64,000 nucleotides of DNA from Saprospiraceae bacterium UBA2329 (GTDB lineage Bacteria > Bacteroidota > Bacteroidia > Chitinophagales > Saprospiraceae), in assembly GCA_002344975.1 (NCBI GenBank), contig DDUV01000026.1, positions 59,381-123,380 on the forward strand, in the 5' to 3' direction. A model generated the notes under the pieces. It made no database searches. It had not been told where the DNA came from and saw nothing but the letters and a program-made list of their open reading frames with translations. Below are positions 23,203-35,100 of this stretch, in pieces (position 1 is the first letter of the stretch; each line of letters opens with the position of its first letter). A program made the position numbers and the translations under genes.

Positions 23203-26200
23203 TTATTGGCCGCGTACTAATTTCAGCGTGTTCACTTTGCCGTCCACCATCACGCGCACCAAATAAATGCCCGCAGGTTGGTTACTCAGGTCAATTGGAT
23301 AAGCCCCGTTGGAAACGCGCTGGTCTTTGATGACCGATACCTGACGGCCCAGCATATCGTGTATGCTGATAATGGCATCCACAGGCTCGGCGAACGATAC
23401 CGACAATATAGAAACCCCGCCCGTGGGGTTGGGCGCCAGGCTGATGCCCGTGAGGCGATCAATCGGCTCCACAAGGGCCGTCGGCGTAGCGTCAATATTG
23501 ATGTCGTCCACACCGATACCTTCTCCCTGAATCGAGCCGTCGGAAGAGAATACAAATCGGATGCGGACATTGGACTGACCAGCCACGCCGGTGAGGGTGT
23601 TGTATGCCGTTACCCAGCCAGTGAAGCCGCCGGTGCCGTCCCACCATTGGTTTCCATCATCATTGTACCAGTTTTGGCCGGTACCCGAAGTACCCACTTT
23701 GGCCCAAGTTTGGCCGCCGTCAATACTGCGTTCTACCCAGGCCTCATCACAGCAGGCTTCAGAGTCGAACCAGAGGGAGAAACTCAGGAACGGATCCATG
23801 CTTACATCTGAAAAATTGAAGCAAGGAGAGACTAAGTAAGATAATTCATTGGTATTGTATGCTCCTGCGAGATTGGTTACCCAGGCATTGATGCCGCTTG
23901 CCGCGGAGTTGAGGAGGGCGCCTACGGGTTGACCAAACTGCCAGGAAGATGAGTTGCTGCCGGCTCCGACTTTCCAGCCGCCATTGCCGCTCTCAAAGTT
24001 ATTGGTATAAGGGAAGTCGGGAATAACGGGCACCAATTCCACATTGACGGTGATGCCTGTTGTGTCATTGCTCAGGGCTTCATCGCCTGCCAGTTCCGTC
24101 CATGCGGTGATGTTGTAGCTGCCGTTTTGAGTGAATTGCACCGGCGTAGTGAATGTATAGGTAGCCTGCTGGTTGGCCGGCACATTGAGCGCGCCTACGT
24201 TCTCCACCACCGGCGTACCACCATTGACGCTGTACGCCACGTTGAAACCGGTTTGCGCCTGTGTACCGAAGTTGACGATGGTTAAGCGAACCGTACCGTT
24301 TTCAACGCCGCAGGAAGAGGCGGCCGTGTATGCTGTTACTGCATTGGAAATATCTGCCGCGGCAGGAATGGAGATGCGCACATCATCCACACCCATGCCT
24401 TCGCGCGTTACAGAACCATCCGTGGAGAACACAAAGCGAATGCGCACATTGGCCTGGCCCGCCACGCCGGCGAGGGTGTTGAAGGCCGTTACCCAGCCGT
24501 TGAAGCCGCCTGTGCCGTCCCACCATTGACTGCCTGCATCATTGTACCAGTTGAGGCCGGTGCCGGATGCGCCCACTTTGGTCCAGGTTTGGCCGCCGTC
24601 AATACTGCGTTCTACCCAAGCCTCATCACAGCAGGCTTCTGAGTCGAACCACATCGAAAAGCTCAGGCGCGGGTCGGTAGTTACGCTGGAGAAGTCGTAG
24701 CAAGGCGATACGAGATAAGACAGCTCATTGTTGTTGTACTGGCCGGCCAGGTTGGTTACCCAGGCATTCTGGCCCGATGCAGCAGCATTGAGCATAGGGG
24801 CTGCGGGTGGCCCGAATTGCCAGGATGAAGCAGCGCTGCCGATGCCTACGCGCCAGCCGTCCCGGCCGTTTTCGTAGTTGGTAAAGTAGGGCAGGCCTAC
24901 AATGACAGGCACTAATTCCACATTGACGATGAGCGAAGAGGTATCATTGCTGAGTTGCAGATCGCCCGCAAGCTCTGTCCATAATTGAATATTGTATGTT
25001 CCGTTTTGGGTAAAATTGAGCGGCGTGGTGAAGGTATAAGCAGCCTGCTGATTGGGCGGGATGTTGAGTGCGCCTACATTTTCCACTACCGGAGCGCCGC
25101 CATTGATGCGGTACGCTACGTTGAAGCCGGTTTGAGCCTGGGTGCCGAGGTTGACGACATTGATGCGTACAGTGCCTGTTTCTGTTCCGCAAGCGGCTGC
25201 GGCAGTGTAGGTAGCGCCTTGATTGAGGAGGTCTCTGGCCACGGGCTGCGAAATGAAGATATTGTCAACGCCCATGCCTTCGCGCACCACCGAACCATCG
25301 GAAGAGAATACGAAACGAATGCGCACATCCGACTGACCCGCTGTGCCGGTCAGTGTGTTGAATGCAGTGACCCAGCCATTGAATCCGCCCGTGCCGTTCC
25401 ACCATTGATTCAGGTTGTCATTGTACCAGTTGAGGCCCGTACCGGAGGCGCCCACTTTGGTCCAGGTTTGACCGCCGTTGATGCTCTGCTCTACCCATGC
25501 CTCGTCGCAGCAGGCTTCTGAATCAAACCAGAGCGAAAAGAGCAGACGCGGGTCTTGGGTAAGCCCGGAGAAGTCAATACACGGCGATTCCAGATAGGAC
25601 AACTCGCTGTTGTTGTACTCGCCTTGTAAATTCGTCACCCAGGCGTTCTGGCCCGAAGCTGCCGCATTGAGCAGAGCGCCGGCAGGAACGCCGAATTCCC
25701 AACTGGAATTGGTGCCGGCCACACTTGGGCGCCAGCCGCCGTTCCAGGTTTCAAAATCTTCGAGATAGGGCAGGTTGTCTATCACCGGCAGGCTGTTGAT
25801 GACAACGGTCAGTGTGTCGTTGGCGCGTAGGCTGTCCGACTGCAAATCGGTCCAAATGCGGATGATGTACTCGCCGGGTTCGGAAAAGTCCCAGGTGAGA
25901 TCGTACAGGAACGTGTCAGTACTGTCTTTTCCCAAAACGCCGGTGTAGAAGCCATCCAATGGAATGTTGACGGGCGCTACCTGACCATTGACGCTGAATT
26001 TGATGGGAATAAGCGATTGCGGATTACCGCCGAAATTGCGGATGCGAACACGCATTTCTTCGGTGGCCGAAAGCGCACAACCGGAAATGGGCGAGATCAA
26101 TTCTGTGACGCCTACGTTGTTGGCCCACAGCGTTCTGAAGGTAAATGGCCCCACGGTAGTGCTGGTGTCGCCGTTGGCGCACAATACAGTGATATAGTAC

Positions 26201-26787
26201 TGATAATCTGTATTTTCCCTAAGGCCGGTGAGTGTGGTCATTCGGCCCGGCGCCAACTTGACATTGCCTGTGCCGAGCGTAAAGCCGGTGGTGTCGTACT
26301 CGATGCGATACACGCCCAGCGTATCGGAAGGTACCCAGCCGATGCGGGCTGTGAAGGCGCGTATGTCCAAATTACCGACCGCAGCAGCAGAAAGCGCCGG
26401 GCAGGTAGGACAAACCGCCGTAGTGGTAAAAACAACGCCGAGATCAGGATTCGGGCCGTCGCTGAAAATGATGTTGCCGTCGCTGTCGCGCAGGCGATAG
26501 GTGACTTCAAACTCGAAGATGCCGGGCGTATATAAAAATGAAATGGGAGCGCCGTTGGTCACGGTGAGCGTCACGGTGCGCGAGAACCCGTCGTTGTCGG
26601 CCTCTGTCACGGTGTAAGGAGTGATGACGCCGCCGATATTGACGATGAGCGTGGCCCCGTTCCAACCGTCGCCAAAGGAGTCGAACATTTCCAGCGTGTA
26701 GCTACAAGTGGTAGCTTGTGCCTGTGTTGCTGTATTAAATCCAAGCAAAAACAGGAGTAAAAGACCCAGTGTAGAAGCTAATTTCAT
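23203..26787 (-). CDS. Large secreted repeat protein with type IX sorting domain
   Basis: This 1194-residue protein has a signal peptide (LGLLLLFLLGFNTATQAQ) and is likely exported and attached to the cell surface by the type IX system. After an N-terminal domain with TLEMFDSFGDGWNGATLIVN and a fibronectin-III-like part (about 140-225), it has three beta-sandwich units with a SEACCDEAWVE core, near residues 430, 723 and 1016. Units one and two are followed by CARDB-like segments (TGFNVAYRINGG). The C-terminus (about 1110-1194) is a type A sorting domain with LAPNPTGGVSIL, DMLGRQV and PAGIYLVRV. The repeated DNA has a period of 879 bp. It probably acts as an adhesin or matrix protein; no catalytic residues are evident. 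Confidence 0.85.
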   Translation of the reverse strand: MKLASTLGLLLLFLLGFNTATQAQATTCSYTLEMFDSFGDGWNGATLIVNIGGVITPYTVTEADNDGFSRTVTLTVTNGAPISFLYTPGIFEFEVTYRLRDSDGNIIFSDGPNPDLGVVFTTTAVCPTCPALSAAAVGNLDIRAFTARIGWVPSDTLGVYRIEYDTTGFTLGTGNVKLAPGRMTTLTGLRENTDYQYYITVLCANGDTSTTVGPFTFRTLWANNVGVTELISPISGCALSATEEMRVRIRNFGGNPQSLIPIKFSVNGQVAPVNIPLDGFYTGVLGKDSTDTFLYDLTWDFSEPGEYIIRIWTDLQSDSLRANDTLTVVINSLPVIDNLPYLEDFETWNGGWRPSVAGTNSSWEFGVPAGALLNAAASGQNAWVTNLQGEYNNSELSYLESPCIDFSGLTQDPRLLFSLWFDSEACCDEAWVEQSINGGQTWTKVGASGTGLNWYNDNLNQWWNGTGGFNGWVTAFNTLTGTAGQSDVRIRFVFSSDGSVVREGMGVDNIFISQPVARDLLNQGATYTAAAACGTETGTVRINVVNLGTQAQTGFNVAYRINGGAPVVENVGALNIPPNQQAAYTFTTPLNFTQNGTYNIQLWTELAGDLQLSNDTSSLIVNVELVPVIVGLPYFTNYENGRDGWRVGIGSAASSWQFGPPAAPMLNAAASGQNAWVTNLAGQYNNNELSYLVSPCYDFSSVTTDPRLSFSMWFDSEACCDEAWVERSIDGGQTWTKVGASGTGLNWYNDAGSQWWDGTGGFNGWVTAFNTLAGVAGQANVRIRFVFSTDGSVTREGMGVDDVRISIPAAADISNAVTAYTAASSCGVENGTVRLTIVNFGTQAQTGFNVAYSVNGGTPVVENVGALNVPANQQATYTFTTPVQFTQNGSYNITAWTELAGDEALSNDTTGITVNVELVPVIPDFPYTNNFESGNGGWKVGAGSNSSSWQFGQPVGALLNSAASGINAWVTNLAGAYNTNELSYLVSPCFNFSDVSMDPFLSFSLWFDSEACCDEAWVERSIDGGQTWAKVGTSGTGQNWYNDDGNQWWDGTGGFTGWVTAYNTLTGVAGQSNVRIRFVFSSDGSIQGEGIGVDDINIDATPTALVEPIDRLTGISLAPNPTGGVSILSVSFAEPVDAIISIHDMLGRQVSVIKDQRVSNGAYPIDLSNQPAGIYLVRVMVDGKVNTLKLVRGQ
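23480..25800. repeat. In-gene tandem repeat with an 879-bp period
   Basis: The same coding block occurs three times. The marker encoding CCDEAWVE falls at about 23742, 24621 and 25500, exactly 879 bp (293 codons) apart. The third unit in protein order lacks the linker part because the gene ends in the sorting domain. Blocks of near-identity suggest recent duplication or gene conversion. Confidence 0.8.
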
Positions 26788-26841
26788 AGATAGTGTGCTT
26801 TTCCGATGAGATTTTCGATTCAGATGAGAGGCTAAAATTAG

Positions 26842-26881
26842 AAAAAAATCAAAACAGCAAGCCTGTTTTTCAAAACAGGGC
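26842..26881 (-). terminator. Terminator after glgE
   Basis: Minus-strand hairpin CCTGTTTT/AAAACAGG (26862-26879) followed by a T-rich tract (plus-strand A7 at 26842-26848). It separates glgE from the downstream repeat-protein gene. Confidence 0.5.
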
Positions 26882-26965
26882 GCTTTTTGTCGGGCAAACG
26901 ACGACGCACCACAGGGTTTCCCCAATGGGCATCACGCTCAAAAGCGGCCGCAGAAACGCGCCGCA

Positions 26966-28921
26966 TCAACGCATGGAAACCCAAAAGAGGTGCATCGGAA
27001 ACTTGTTGGGATTGATCTCCACATAGTTCCAGTCGTTGAACCAATGGTAGGTTTCCTCCGTCAGCAAATCCGTCACTTTCAGGTTGACGCGCCCTTCTAT
27101 ACCGAGCAATTTTTTGGGCACTTCCACATACCCCGACTGCGTGTATTGCGCATCAAAATTGACGACACACCAGATCACATTGCTGCCGTCGTCGCTCACT
27201 TTTACAAAGCTCATCAACGATTCGTTGTCGGCGCGCGTGAAGGTGAGGTTGAAGGTGCGTTGCAGGGCGGGCTGCTCGCGGCGGATGCGGTTGATGGCAG
27301 TCATGGCCTCTGTGATGCGGTTGCGGGCGTTCCAGTCGTAGGTGCGCAATTCGTACTTCTCAGAGTCTAAATATTCCTCTTTGCCGTTGGTGTTGCCTTT
27401 GTTTTCCATAAACTCGTAAGACGGGCCGTAAACGCCATAGTTGGACGAGAGCGTGGCCGCCATGAGCAGGCGCAGAACGAATACATTGGCGCCGGCATCC
27501 ATGAGGTGGTAAGGCAGAATGTCGGGCGTATTGGGCCAGAAATTGGGCCGGTAGTAATCGCGCCACTCGGTTTGCGTCAGTTCGGTGAGGTATTCCTCCA
27601 TTTCGCGGCGGTTGTTGCGCCAGGTGAAATAGGTGTAAGATTGCGAAAAGCCCAGTTTGCCCAGCGCGCCCATGATCTTGGGCCGGGTGAAGGCCTCCGC
27701 CAGAAAGATGACGTCGGGATGTTGAGAGTGTACCTCGTTGATGACCCATTCCCAAAAAGCGAAGGGCTTGGTATGCGGGTTGTCCACTCTGAAAATCAGG
27801 ACGCCGGCATCCACCCAAAACAGGATCACCTTTTTGAGTTCTTCCCAAAGGTTGCGCCAGTCTTCGGTTTCAAAGTTGATGGGCACAATGTCCTGATATT
27901 TTTTCGGCGGATTTTCTGCGTAAGCAATGGTGCCGTCGGGCCGCCAGAGGAACCACTCCGGGTGCTCTTTCACCCAGGGATGATCGGGCGAGCATTGCAG
28001 GGCCAGGTCGAAAGCTATTTCCAAACCATGCTTTTGTGCCTCGGCGATGAGGTGCTGGTAGTCTTTGAGCGTACCCAATTGTTTATGAATCGCCGTGTGG
28101 CCGCCGTCTGTATTGCCGATGGCCCAGGGCGAGCCGGGTTCGTGCGGGCCGGTATCAAGGCTGTTGTTTTTGCCCTTCCGGTTGGAGGTTCCGATGGGAT
28201 GAATGGGCGGCAGGTACAGCACATCAAAACCCAACTCCTGCAAGCGGGGCAAGATGCGCTCCACGTCTTTGAAGGTGCCGTGATCGCCGGGTTTGGCGGC
28301 TGCCGAGCGTGGAAACAGTTCGTACCAGGCGCTGAACACGGCCCGGTCGCGCCCGATGCGCACGCGGAGGTCTTTATCGTACCAGGTTTGGAACTGCTTC
28401 ATGGGGTGGGCCTGCACCATATCGGCAAATTCCTGACTGAGGACAGCGGCTGTAGCCTCGTCGTAAGCGCCTTTTTTTTCCAATAGTTCGGCGGCTTTGT
28501 TCAGGGCGGCGGCTTTGGCTTTCGGGTACCCTTTGGCCGTGCGTTTCAGCAGGTCGGCGCCGATGAGGAGTTCTACCGCCATGTCCTGCCTGTCGGCTTG
28601 TTTTTTCAAAAAGCCATTGTGCCAGTTGAGCAGGTGGTCCACCCAGGCTTCCAGTTTGTAGTGGTAAAATCCCTTTTGCGTGACCTGAAAAGCAGCCGTC
28701 CACACGTCGTTGGGCTGGGCCTCCATGTATGCCTCCGTCCAGTTTTTATTGCTCTCGTGGCGATAGTGTAGTGAGGCGCGAACGGCGTCGTGGCCGTCTG
28801 AAAAAATATCTGCGGTGACCTGCGTCCATTCGTTGACTACCCGCTTGATGAAATGGCGCCCATCGTCAATTTCGGGCTGCACGTTTTGTATAATGACTCG
28901 GTTGCGGCGATCTGTCTGCAT
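26966..28921 (-). CDS. glgE: Alpha-1,4-glucan:maltose-1-phosphate maltosyltransferase
   Basis: A 651-residue GH13_3 enzyme that extends alpha-1,4-glucan using maltose 1-phosphate. The N-terminal beta domain (FIKRVVNEWTQVTADIFSDG) and S-domain helices precede a TIM barrel with YLPPIHPIGTSNRKGKNN, the nucleophile Asp in FRVDNPHTKPF, the acid Glu in FLAEAFTRP and the C-terminal beta domain. Length is standard. I start at MQTDRRNRV (28921) because the ten additional residues of a longer reading are not conserved. Partner enzymes for maltose 1-phosphate (treS, pep2/mak) or glgB are not in the window, so here glgE is alone. Confidence 0.93.
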   Translation of the reverse strand: MQTDRRNRVIIQNVQPEIDDGRHFIKRVVNEWTQVTADIFSDGHDAVRASLHYRHESNKNWTEAYMEAQPNDVWTAAFQVTQKGFYHYKLEAWVDHLLNWHNGFLKKQADRQDMAVELLIGADLLKRTAKGYPKAKAAALNKAAELLEKKGAYDEATAAVLSQEFADMVQAHPMKQFQTWYDKDLRVRIGRDRAVFSAWYELFPRSAAAKPGDHGTFKDVERILPRLQELGFDVLYLPPIHPIGTSNRKGKNNSLDTGPHEPGSPWAIGNTDGGHTAIHKQLGTLKDYQHLIAEAQKHGLEIAFDLALQCSPDHPWVKEHPEWFLWRPDGTIAYAENPPKKYQDIVPINFETEDWRNLWEELKKVILFWVDAGVLIFRVDNPHTKPFAFWEWVINEVHSQHPDVIFLAEAFTRPKIMGALGKLGFSQSYTYFTWRNNRREMEEYLTELTQTEWRDYYRPNFWPNTPDILPYHLMDAGANVFVLRLLMAATLSSNYGVYGPSYEFMENKGNTNGKEEYLDSEKYELRTYDWNARNRITEAMTAINRIRREQPALQRTFNLTFTRADNESLMSFVKVSDDGSNVIWCVVNFDAQYTQSGYVEVPKKLLGIEGRVNLKVTDLLTEETYHWFNDWNYVEINPNKFPMHLFWVSMR

Positions 28922-29071
28922 GATTTTCAAAGGTTTGTTGAATGCGTTCAAAAGATCGGCAGCAATAATAGGGATTTTTGGGGAAATACAAGTCCTATAG
29001 TGGCGATTGGCAGGGCAGATTGCTCTTGAGCGACAGCAGACAGCCCCCTTTTTAGCTCTGATCTTTTGGCG

Positions 29072-29107
29072 GAGTGAAGGAGCGACGTTACGACGGCTCC
29101 TTCACTC
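29072..29107. terminator. Hairpin downstream of sprA
   Basis: Perfect 12-bp inverted repeat GAGTGAAGGAGC (29072-29083) and GCTCCTTCACTC (29096-29107), 9 bp after the sprA stop. No T-run follows on the minus strand, so it may act as an mRNA 3' stabiliser as much as a terminator. Confidence 0.5.
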
Positions 29108-29116
29108 GGTTTCTAT

Positions 29117-32100
29117 TTACTGCAACTTGAATCGCACCACAAGGCCGCCCGAAGTATCGGTACGCGGGAAGCCGGCTGATGTGCGCGGTATGTTTTGGCG
29201 ATAGTCGAAGAACAGGCGCAAACCTAATCGCGTATTGATCTGATATTCAGCCGAAGGCGAAATGCTGAGCGCATAATTGCCCCGCACCGGCTCCACTACG
29301 CCCTGATCGAGGAGGTGATTGAAGGTCACGTCGTCGCGCAGAGAGAAATTGAAGTTGAAGTCGAGGTCGCGGCTGCGCAATTGGCCGCCGCGCCCGCCTT
29401 GCTGTTGGCGTTGTTGTTGCTGGCCCTGTTGGTTGGGGTCAGGCTTTTTCGGATCAGGCTTTTTGGCGCCTTTTTTATTGCTGCCGGTGAGGAAGGGGAT
29501 GTCCACATCGCGCAGGAGGTAACCAAAGCCAATGGAGATTTCTTTTGACTGCGTCTCGGCCAACTGGTAGCTGATGAAGCTCATGCCCAGCGTGCGCGAT
29601 TTTTTGTAGTCAATATTGAACGACATGCCGTTTTTGAGCGTGGCATCAATGGCAATGAGCGGCGAAAATGCTTCTTGAATGACCACCTCCGGAATGAGCA
29701 GGCGGGCATAGAAGTTGCCGCTGAACGGATCGGTGCCGTTGAGGTTGCGGGTGTCCAACCACAGTGGGTTGGTATCGAAACGATTGACGCTCAGCGTGGA
29801 TTTGTAGCCATGCGTGAGGCTGAAGTTTTGGAAAATGTCTCTGAAACCCGGCAATTTCGTCAGGCCGTTGTAAGTCAGTCGCCAAGTGGGCAAAGGCAGT
29901 GTTTTAAATACGTCCAAGCCAATGGTGCGGGCATCCTGGCCGGTGTAAGCGGCGATGAAAGCGGGCAGCAGTACCTCGTTTTGGATGTTGCCGAAACCGC
30001 GTGTGTAGCCTCTCGCTGCCAATGAATCAATTTCATGCTGGCCGGTGCCGAGGCGCTGGGAAACGATGACCCGGTTATGGTCAAATTGCCGGAACAGGCG
30101 TCGAATGACGGTAGAATCGGTGCTCATGGGCGTTCCCAATGCAAAGTAGCTCACCGTCATGGAACCCGATTTTTTGGGCACGGCGTGTATGAGGTTGAAG
30201 TTGCCGTCCACCAGAGTGTCTTTGAAAAACTCACTGTGACCTTCTGCAAAAGCGCTGTTCAATTCTACCTCAATTCTGAAATCGCGGTAGGGTTCCAGCG
30301 TGAGGCGGCCATCGAAACGGCGGCTGTAATCTTGCAGTACTTCGCGGTTTTGGAACACGGAATTGCTGATCCAGCGGCGGTTGTTGCCCACCTCGTGCAG
30401 CCAGTCGGAGGAGGTATAATACTGATTTTCGTTCAAAGTGCGTATGCGGGGCTGAAGACCGGCAATGAAATCCCAGCCTGGCCCGTCGAAGCCTTTGCCC
30501 ATACCCAGCAGTCCCGCCTGTTGCATAAATCCAGGCAATGAGGTAGAGAAATCTTCTGCCAGCGAGAGCCTCACCTTGCGTATCATCAGCAGCGGCCGAA
30601 TGAGTGCGCGCTCTAATGCGCTGGGCACATCGTCTTTGGGCTTTTTGTCGGCGGTGGCGTTTTTGTCGGCGGTGGCGTTTTTATCGGCAGGCTCTTCACT
30701 TTTCGTTCGCGTTCCTTTTTCTTTTTCGTCTGCTTTGGTCTTGGCCGGCGGCACGCCTCGCTCTATGCGTTTGAGGTAGCCGATTTTGGCGTACAGGTTG
30801 TCGAAGTTGAAATCGGCGTTGAGTTGGCGGCGCTGTTTGTTTTGAGCCACGTTGCCGAGGCTGTCCACGTTGAGGGCAATGGCCGTCCAGTTGTACTCGG
30901 CCTGATACTGTGCGCGCACCTGAATCCAGTCCATAAAGGGAATGGTTTTGGTGGGCAGCGTGTAGTTGAGGCTGAAATTGTGGTTGTAATTTTTGGTACG
31001 CCCAAAATCCCGCAGGCTGTTCAAAATGCTGTCGCGGCGGAAACGGGGTATTTCGCTGATGTCTATGTTTTCCTGCATCCAGGTTTCATCGGGTTCGTCC
31101 ACTACGGCATTGGTACGCGAGGCAAAGTTGAATTTGAGCGACTTGGCCATGTCCCATTGCAGATTGAAGTTGCGGTCCCAGTTGAAACGCTTGTTGTAGA
31201 AGGTATTAAAGCGGTCGTCTAAGCCGGTAAATCTGTATCTGGTTTCTGCAAACTGCCGGTTCAGAATGGTGCTGAACGTGACGGAATTGGGAATCGGGTT
31301 GAAGTTCAGGGCGGTAATAAACTTCAGATACTTGTCCTTTTTGATCAGGTTCTTGAACGGCTCCAGATACTTCACCGGACGCGAGTAGGTGTAGTCTATC
31401 CCCCCGGTACTGCGCTCTTCTGTGTCGAATTCGATGAGCGGATCGCGGCGGTCGGTGACGGTGTGGCTGTAGTTGGCGCTGAAGTTGGCGATGTCCCAGG
31501 GTTTGGGTTGGGCATTGCCGGGCGCGCGCTCTTTGCGTACGTTGGTAAAATTGACGGTGCGCAATTGGGTCACATCCAAGGTCAAATTGCGGATGGAGTC
31601 GCGGGTTGCCTGATCGGCGGCATTGGCCAATTTTACCTTCAGCGGCACGTCCAAGTCGTAGGGATCGTATTCCGGCCGGCGGGTATTGTTGGAAACCTGT
31701 GCGTAGAGCGGCAGGTTGATGCCCCATTTGTTGGGCAGGAATTTGCCAAGTTGCACATTGGTAGAGAAATCGTAGCCATAGATGGCTTCCCGGCTGCGCT
31801 CGGCCACTTTCTGGTTGAGCGCGCCAAAGCCAATATCACTGAAATTGCCGGCCACGGTAACCGAGGCCAGGTCTGCAATTTGCAGGTCGGCACGCGCTAC
31901 GGCAGCGCCGGCGGCTCGTTCATCCAAACCGTTGAGGCGCAATTCATTGATCCAGGTTTCAAAATCAAACGGCCCGGCATTGCCGTCGGGTACGTTGCGC
32001 ACGCCCACCATGATCTGCTTAGCCAATCCGAAGTTGGGGTTGCCTCGTACTTTGATGCGGTGTGGCAGTGCGCCGGCTATCGCAGCGGGAATGGCCTGCA

Positions 32101-35100
32101 CAAACTCTTCGTCCAAGGGGAAGTCCTGCACATTGCGGGCCTCTTTAAGTTCGCGCAGGAGCGACAAATCGAAGTTGAACTCATTTTCCGGGCGCCAAAC
32201 CTGCTCTTTGTATGCATTGGTGTTGGGATTGGCAGGCAGCAGGTTCGGGTCCGACATGTACATCGGAATCTCGTATTCGTAATAGTTGTTTTTAAAGTCG
32301 CTGCCGATTCGGATGAAGATGGAAAGGTCGCCGGGCTGTATGACGCGGGGTTCCTGCTTGTCTTCGGCGTGTACAAACATTTGCAGTTTTTTGTACATCC
32401 GCATATCGAGGTTGATGGTTTTAAACACCGCTACTTCTTCGCCGTCGCAGAGGTTTTGGCCCTGCAATACCAATGACTGCTCATTTTGCAAAGCATTGAA
32501 CACGCCCAATGAACGCTCGCGCACGATGCCTGCCGGCAGCACATAGTTGAAGGGCAGGCGGCTGATGTTTTCTTCGATGTTGACGGCGTCTATATTGAAA
32601 GTCAGGTTGTTGCAGTTGGTGCTCGGCGACAGGTCCTGCTGGTAGCGACGCCATTGGTTGCGCACCAATTCGATGGTGGCAAAACGCAGGGTCACGGGCC
32701 GGCCGAAGTCCTTGAGCATCATACGCATGAAGCGGATAGAGCGGAAATCGCGGATGCCGCCGAATGCTTCGGTGTATTCGTTTTGGCCGAGGCTGTTGAG
32801 CGGTACGCGGAATCGGTACCATATCCGGCCATTGGCTGCCAGACGGGTATCGGTGATGAAAGGAGTAGCCTCCGTGTCAATTTCGCGGGGATTGCCCCGG
32901 TCGTATTTGATGGGCACGCGATACTGGAAGTAAGCCTCCGTTTCGTTGACGGTATTATCCTGGTTGATGTCTTCTGCATCGGGGATGTTGGTGGAAGATG
33001 CGAAGGAGTTGAGGCCAAGTTGTCCCGTATTTTCGGGCGAGTTGCCCTGCGGGTTGTTGAAGTCGCGGTAGCGGCGCAGGATGCCGTCGTTGGGGCCGAA
33101 GGAGGGGTCGCTGAAGTAGCGGAAGTTGTCGTTGGATGGGTCGAGTTCTATTTTGGCGGCCACAGCGGGGTTCACTGCCCGGATGGCTTCGATGTACTCA
33201 CTGAAATGCGCCTTTTCACCATCGTCATCCAGACCGTCCAGACCTACATCCTGACGTTTGCGGCTTTCAGAACCTCCTTGCCGGTCGTTGTCGAAAAATC
33301 GCGTAATCTGCTGGGCCACAGGCACTATGCCCCATGCGGTGGTGTCCACCTGGCGGTTGGGGTTGAAGGGGCTGGGGAGGCCGTTTTCAAAAAACTTGCG
33401 GGAGTCGCGGAGAATATCCTCCGAAATATTGCCGAAATGGAAATACAGGTTGCCCTCCAAAGAGTCCAATACTTCTTGCGGCAATATGCCGTTCTGCGGG
33501 TTGGTCGGATCGAGGAAAGGACTGAGCATCCAGAATTCGAGGTACTCAATATTCGCCGTCTGGAAATCCACCGTGTTCAGGGAGCGCATCACACCGCCCC
33601 AACGGCTGCGCGGGTCGTTGAGGATCAGCGAGTCGCCCTGAAAAGTGACGCCTCTGGAAAACATTCTTCCGCCGGGCAGGTCGAAGTTGTACGGGCCGCG
33701 CTCCTGTGGGTAGAACGAGAGGTCGAAGGTTTGAATATTGGGCAACTGATCGGGCGTGACCTGCACATTGGGGAACACCTCATTTTGGTCCACTAAGCTG
33801 GTGTAGGGGTTGTTGGTGTCTCCTGTGTTTCGGGCGCTGAGGTCAATGCGGTACCAGTTCATACGGCCCCGGTTGGCGCCATAAGCCAGGTCATTGATGA
33901 GGTTGCCTTCCGGCCAACGGTTATTGCCCTGCGGCACACTGGAGAGGAACCACTGGTTGATGGGTTGCCGCAGGTCGAGGCCGGCGGAGGTGCCTTCAAA
34001 ATCGTCTATATAAACGATGCCGTTTTTATCCTGACGGTTTTGGTTGATGGCGCGCGCATGGCCGGGATCGAGCAGGGCGCCTTCCGCCATGAAGTTGAAG
34101 GTGGACGGCGCTTTGGTTTGTACCAGGGGCAGTTTGTCGGCCAATTTGGTAATAAACGGCGCATCGGTGCTGTAATTGATGTCGAATCCGTAAATCCGGT
34201 TGTTGATCGGGTCGTCGCCGATGTTCACTTTAGGTGTAAACGGCCGTTCAAACAACTGCATAAATGTGGCGCCGATATTGAGTTTCTTGCTGATCTCATA
34301 ATCGGCCCGAATCCCCATCATGGTTTTGGATTGCAACCCGAATACCGTGTTATCTTCATACGACACATTCACCGGCACGCCCGACTGCAAGAGGGCGTCG
34401 TTGAGAATGCGCACCCGGCCTATATTGTAGTCAATTTCGTAATCCTGGCCTTCGATGAGCAATTGCCCGCCGGCCGTCACACTCACCGAACCGGGCGGAA
34501 TATTAAAAGCGCCGAGCGATATTTCGGAAGACACACTCGACTTATAGGTGCCCTTGATGATGAACCGGTTCTTCTCGGCAAATTCCCTGGCCAAAAACAG
34601 CGTACTGTCATACAATGCCTGATAAACCAATGAATCGCGCAGCGCCGGCTCGGTTATTTGCGCCGCCAATGAACGCCCGAAAGGTTCGAGTACCGGGAAC
34701 ATGATGCGCCCATTGCGGGTGTTGATGGTCACGCCGGGCACAAAGTCGAAAATGCCGTCGGGTTGCGGGTCGCCCTGTATGTTGAGTTTATCGAGTTGGA
34801 ACACGCGCAACAGCGGGCGGCCTTCGAGGTTGGAAAAAGGCAGAAATCGCTTGATGCCTCTGCCGGGGTCTTCGTAATACACATCGAGACGAAACTCTTT
34901 GGGGTCCACCTGATAAGCGCCGATGGGATAGACGTTTTTCATCATCAGGTCCCAGGTGGGCAAGTCGGTGCGCTGCACAGTGCTTTTCAGCATTTTGGCA
35001 AACAGGACCTGCGGCACGGAGTCGAGGGTGGCGGTGGGCACGTTTTCGGGACGGTCGCCTACAAAGTAGAGCTTGCCGTTGTAGGAATAGGAATAGGTGA

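Noticed and set aside
32654..33796. 380-codon open frame antisense to sprA
   Set aside because: No family signature; sprA is continuous and well supported on the other strand.
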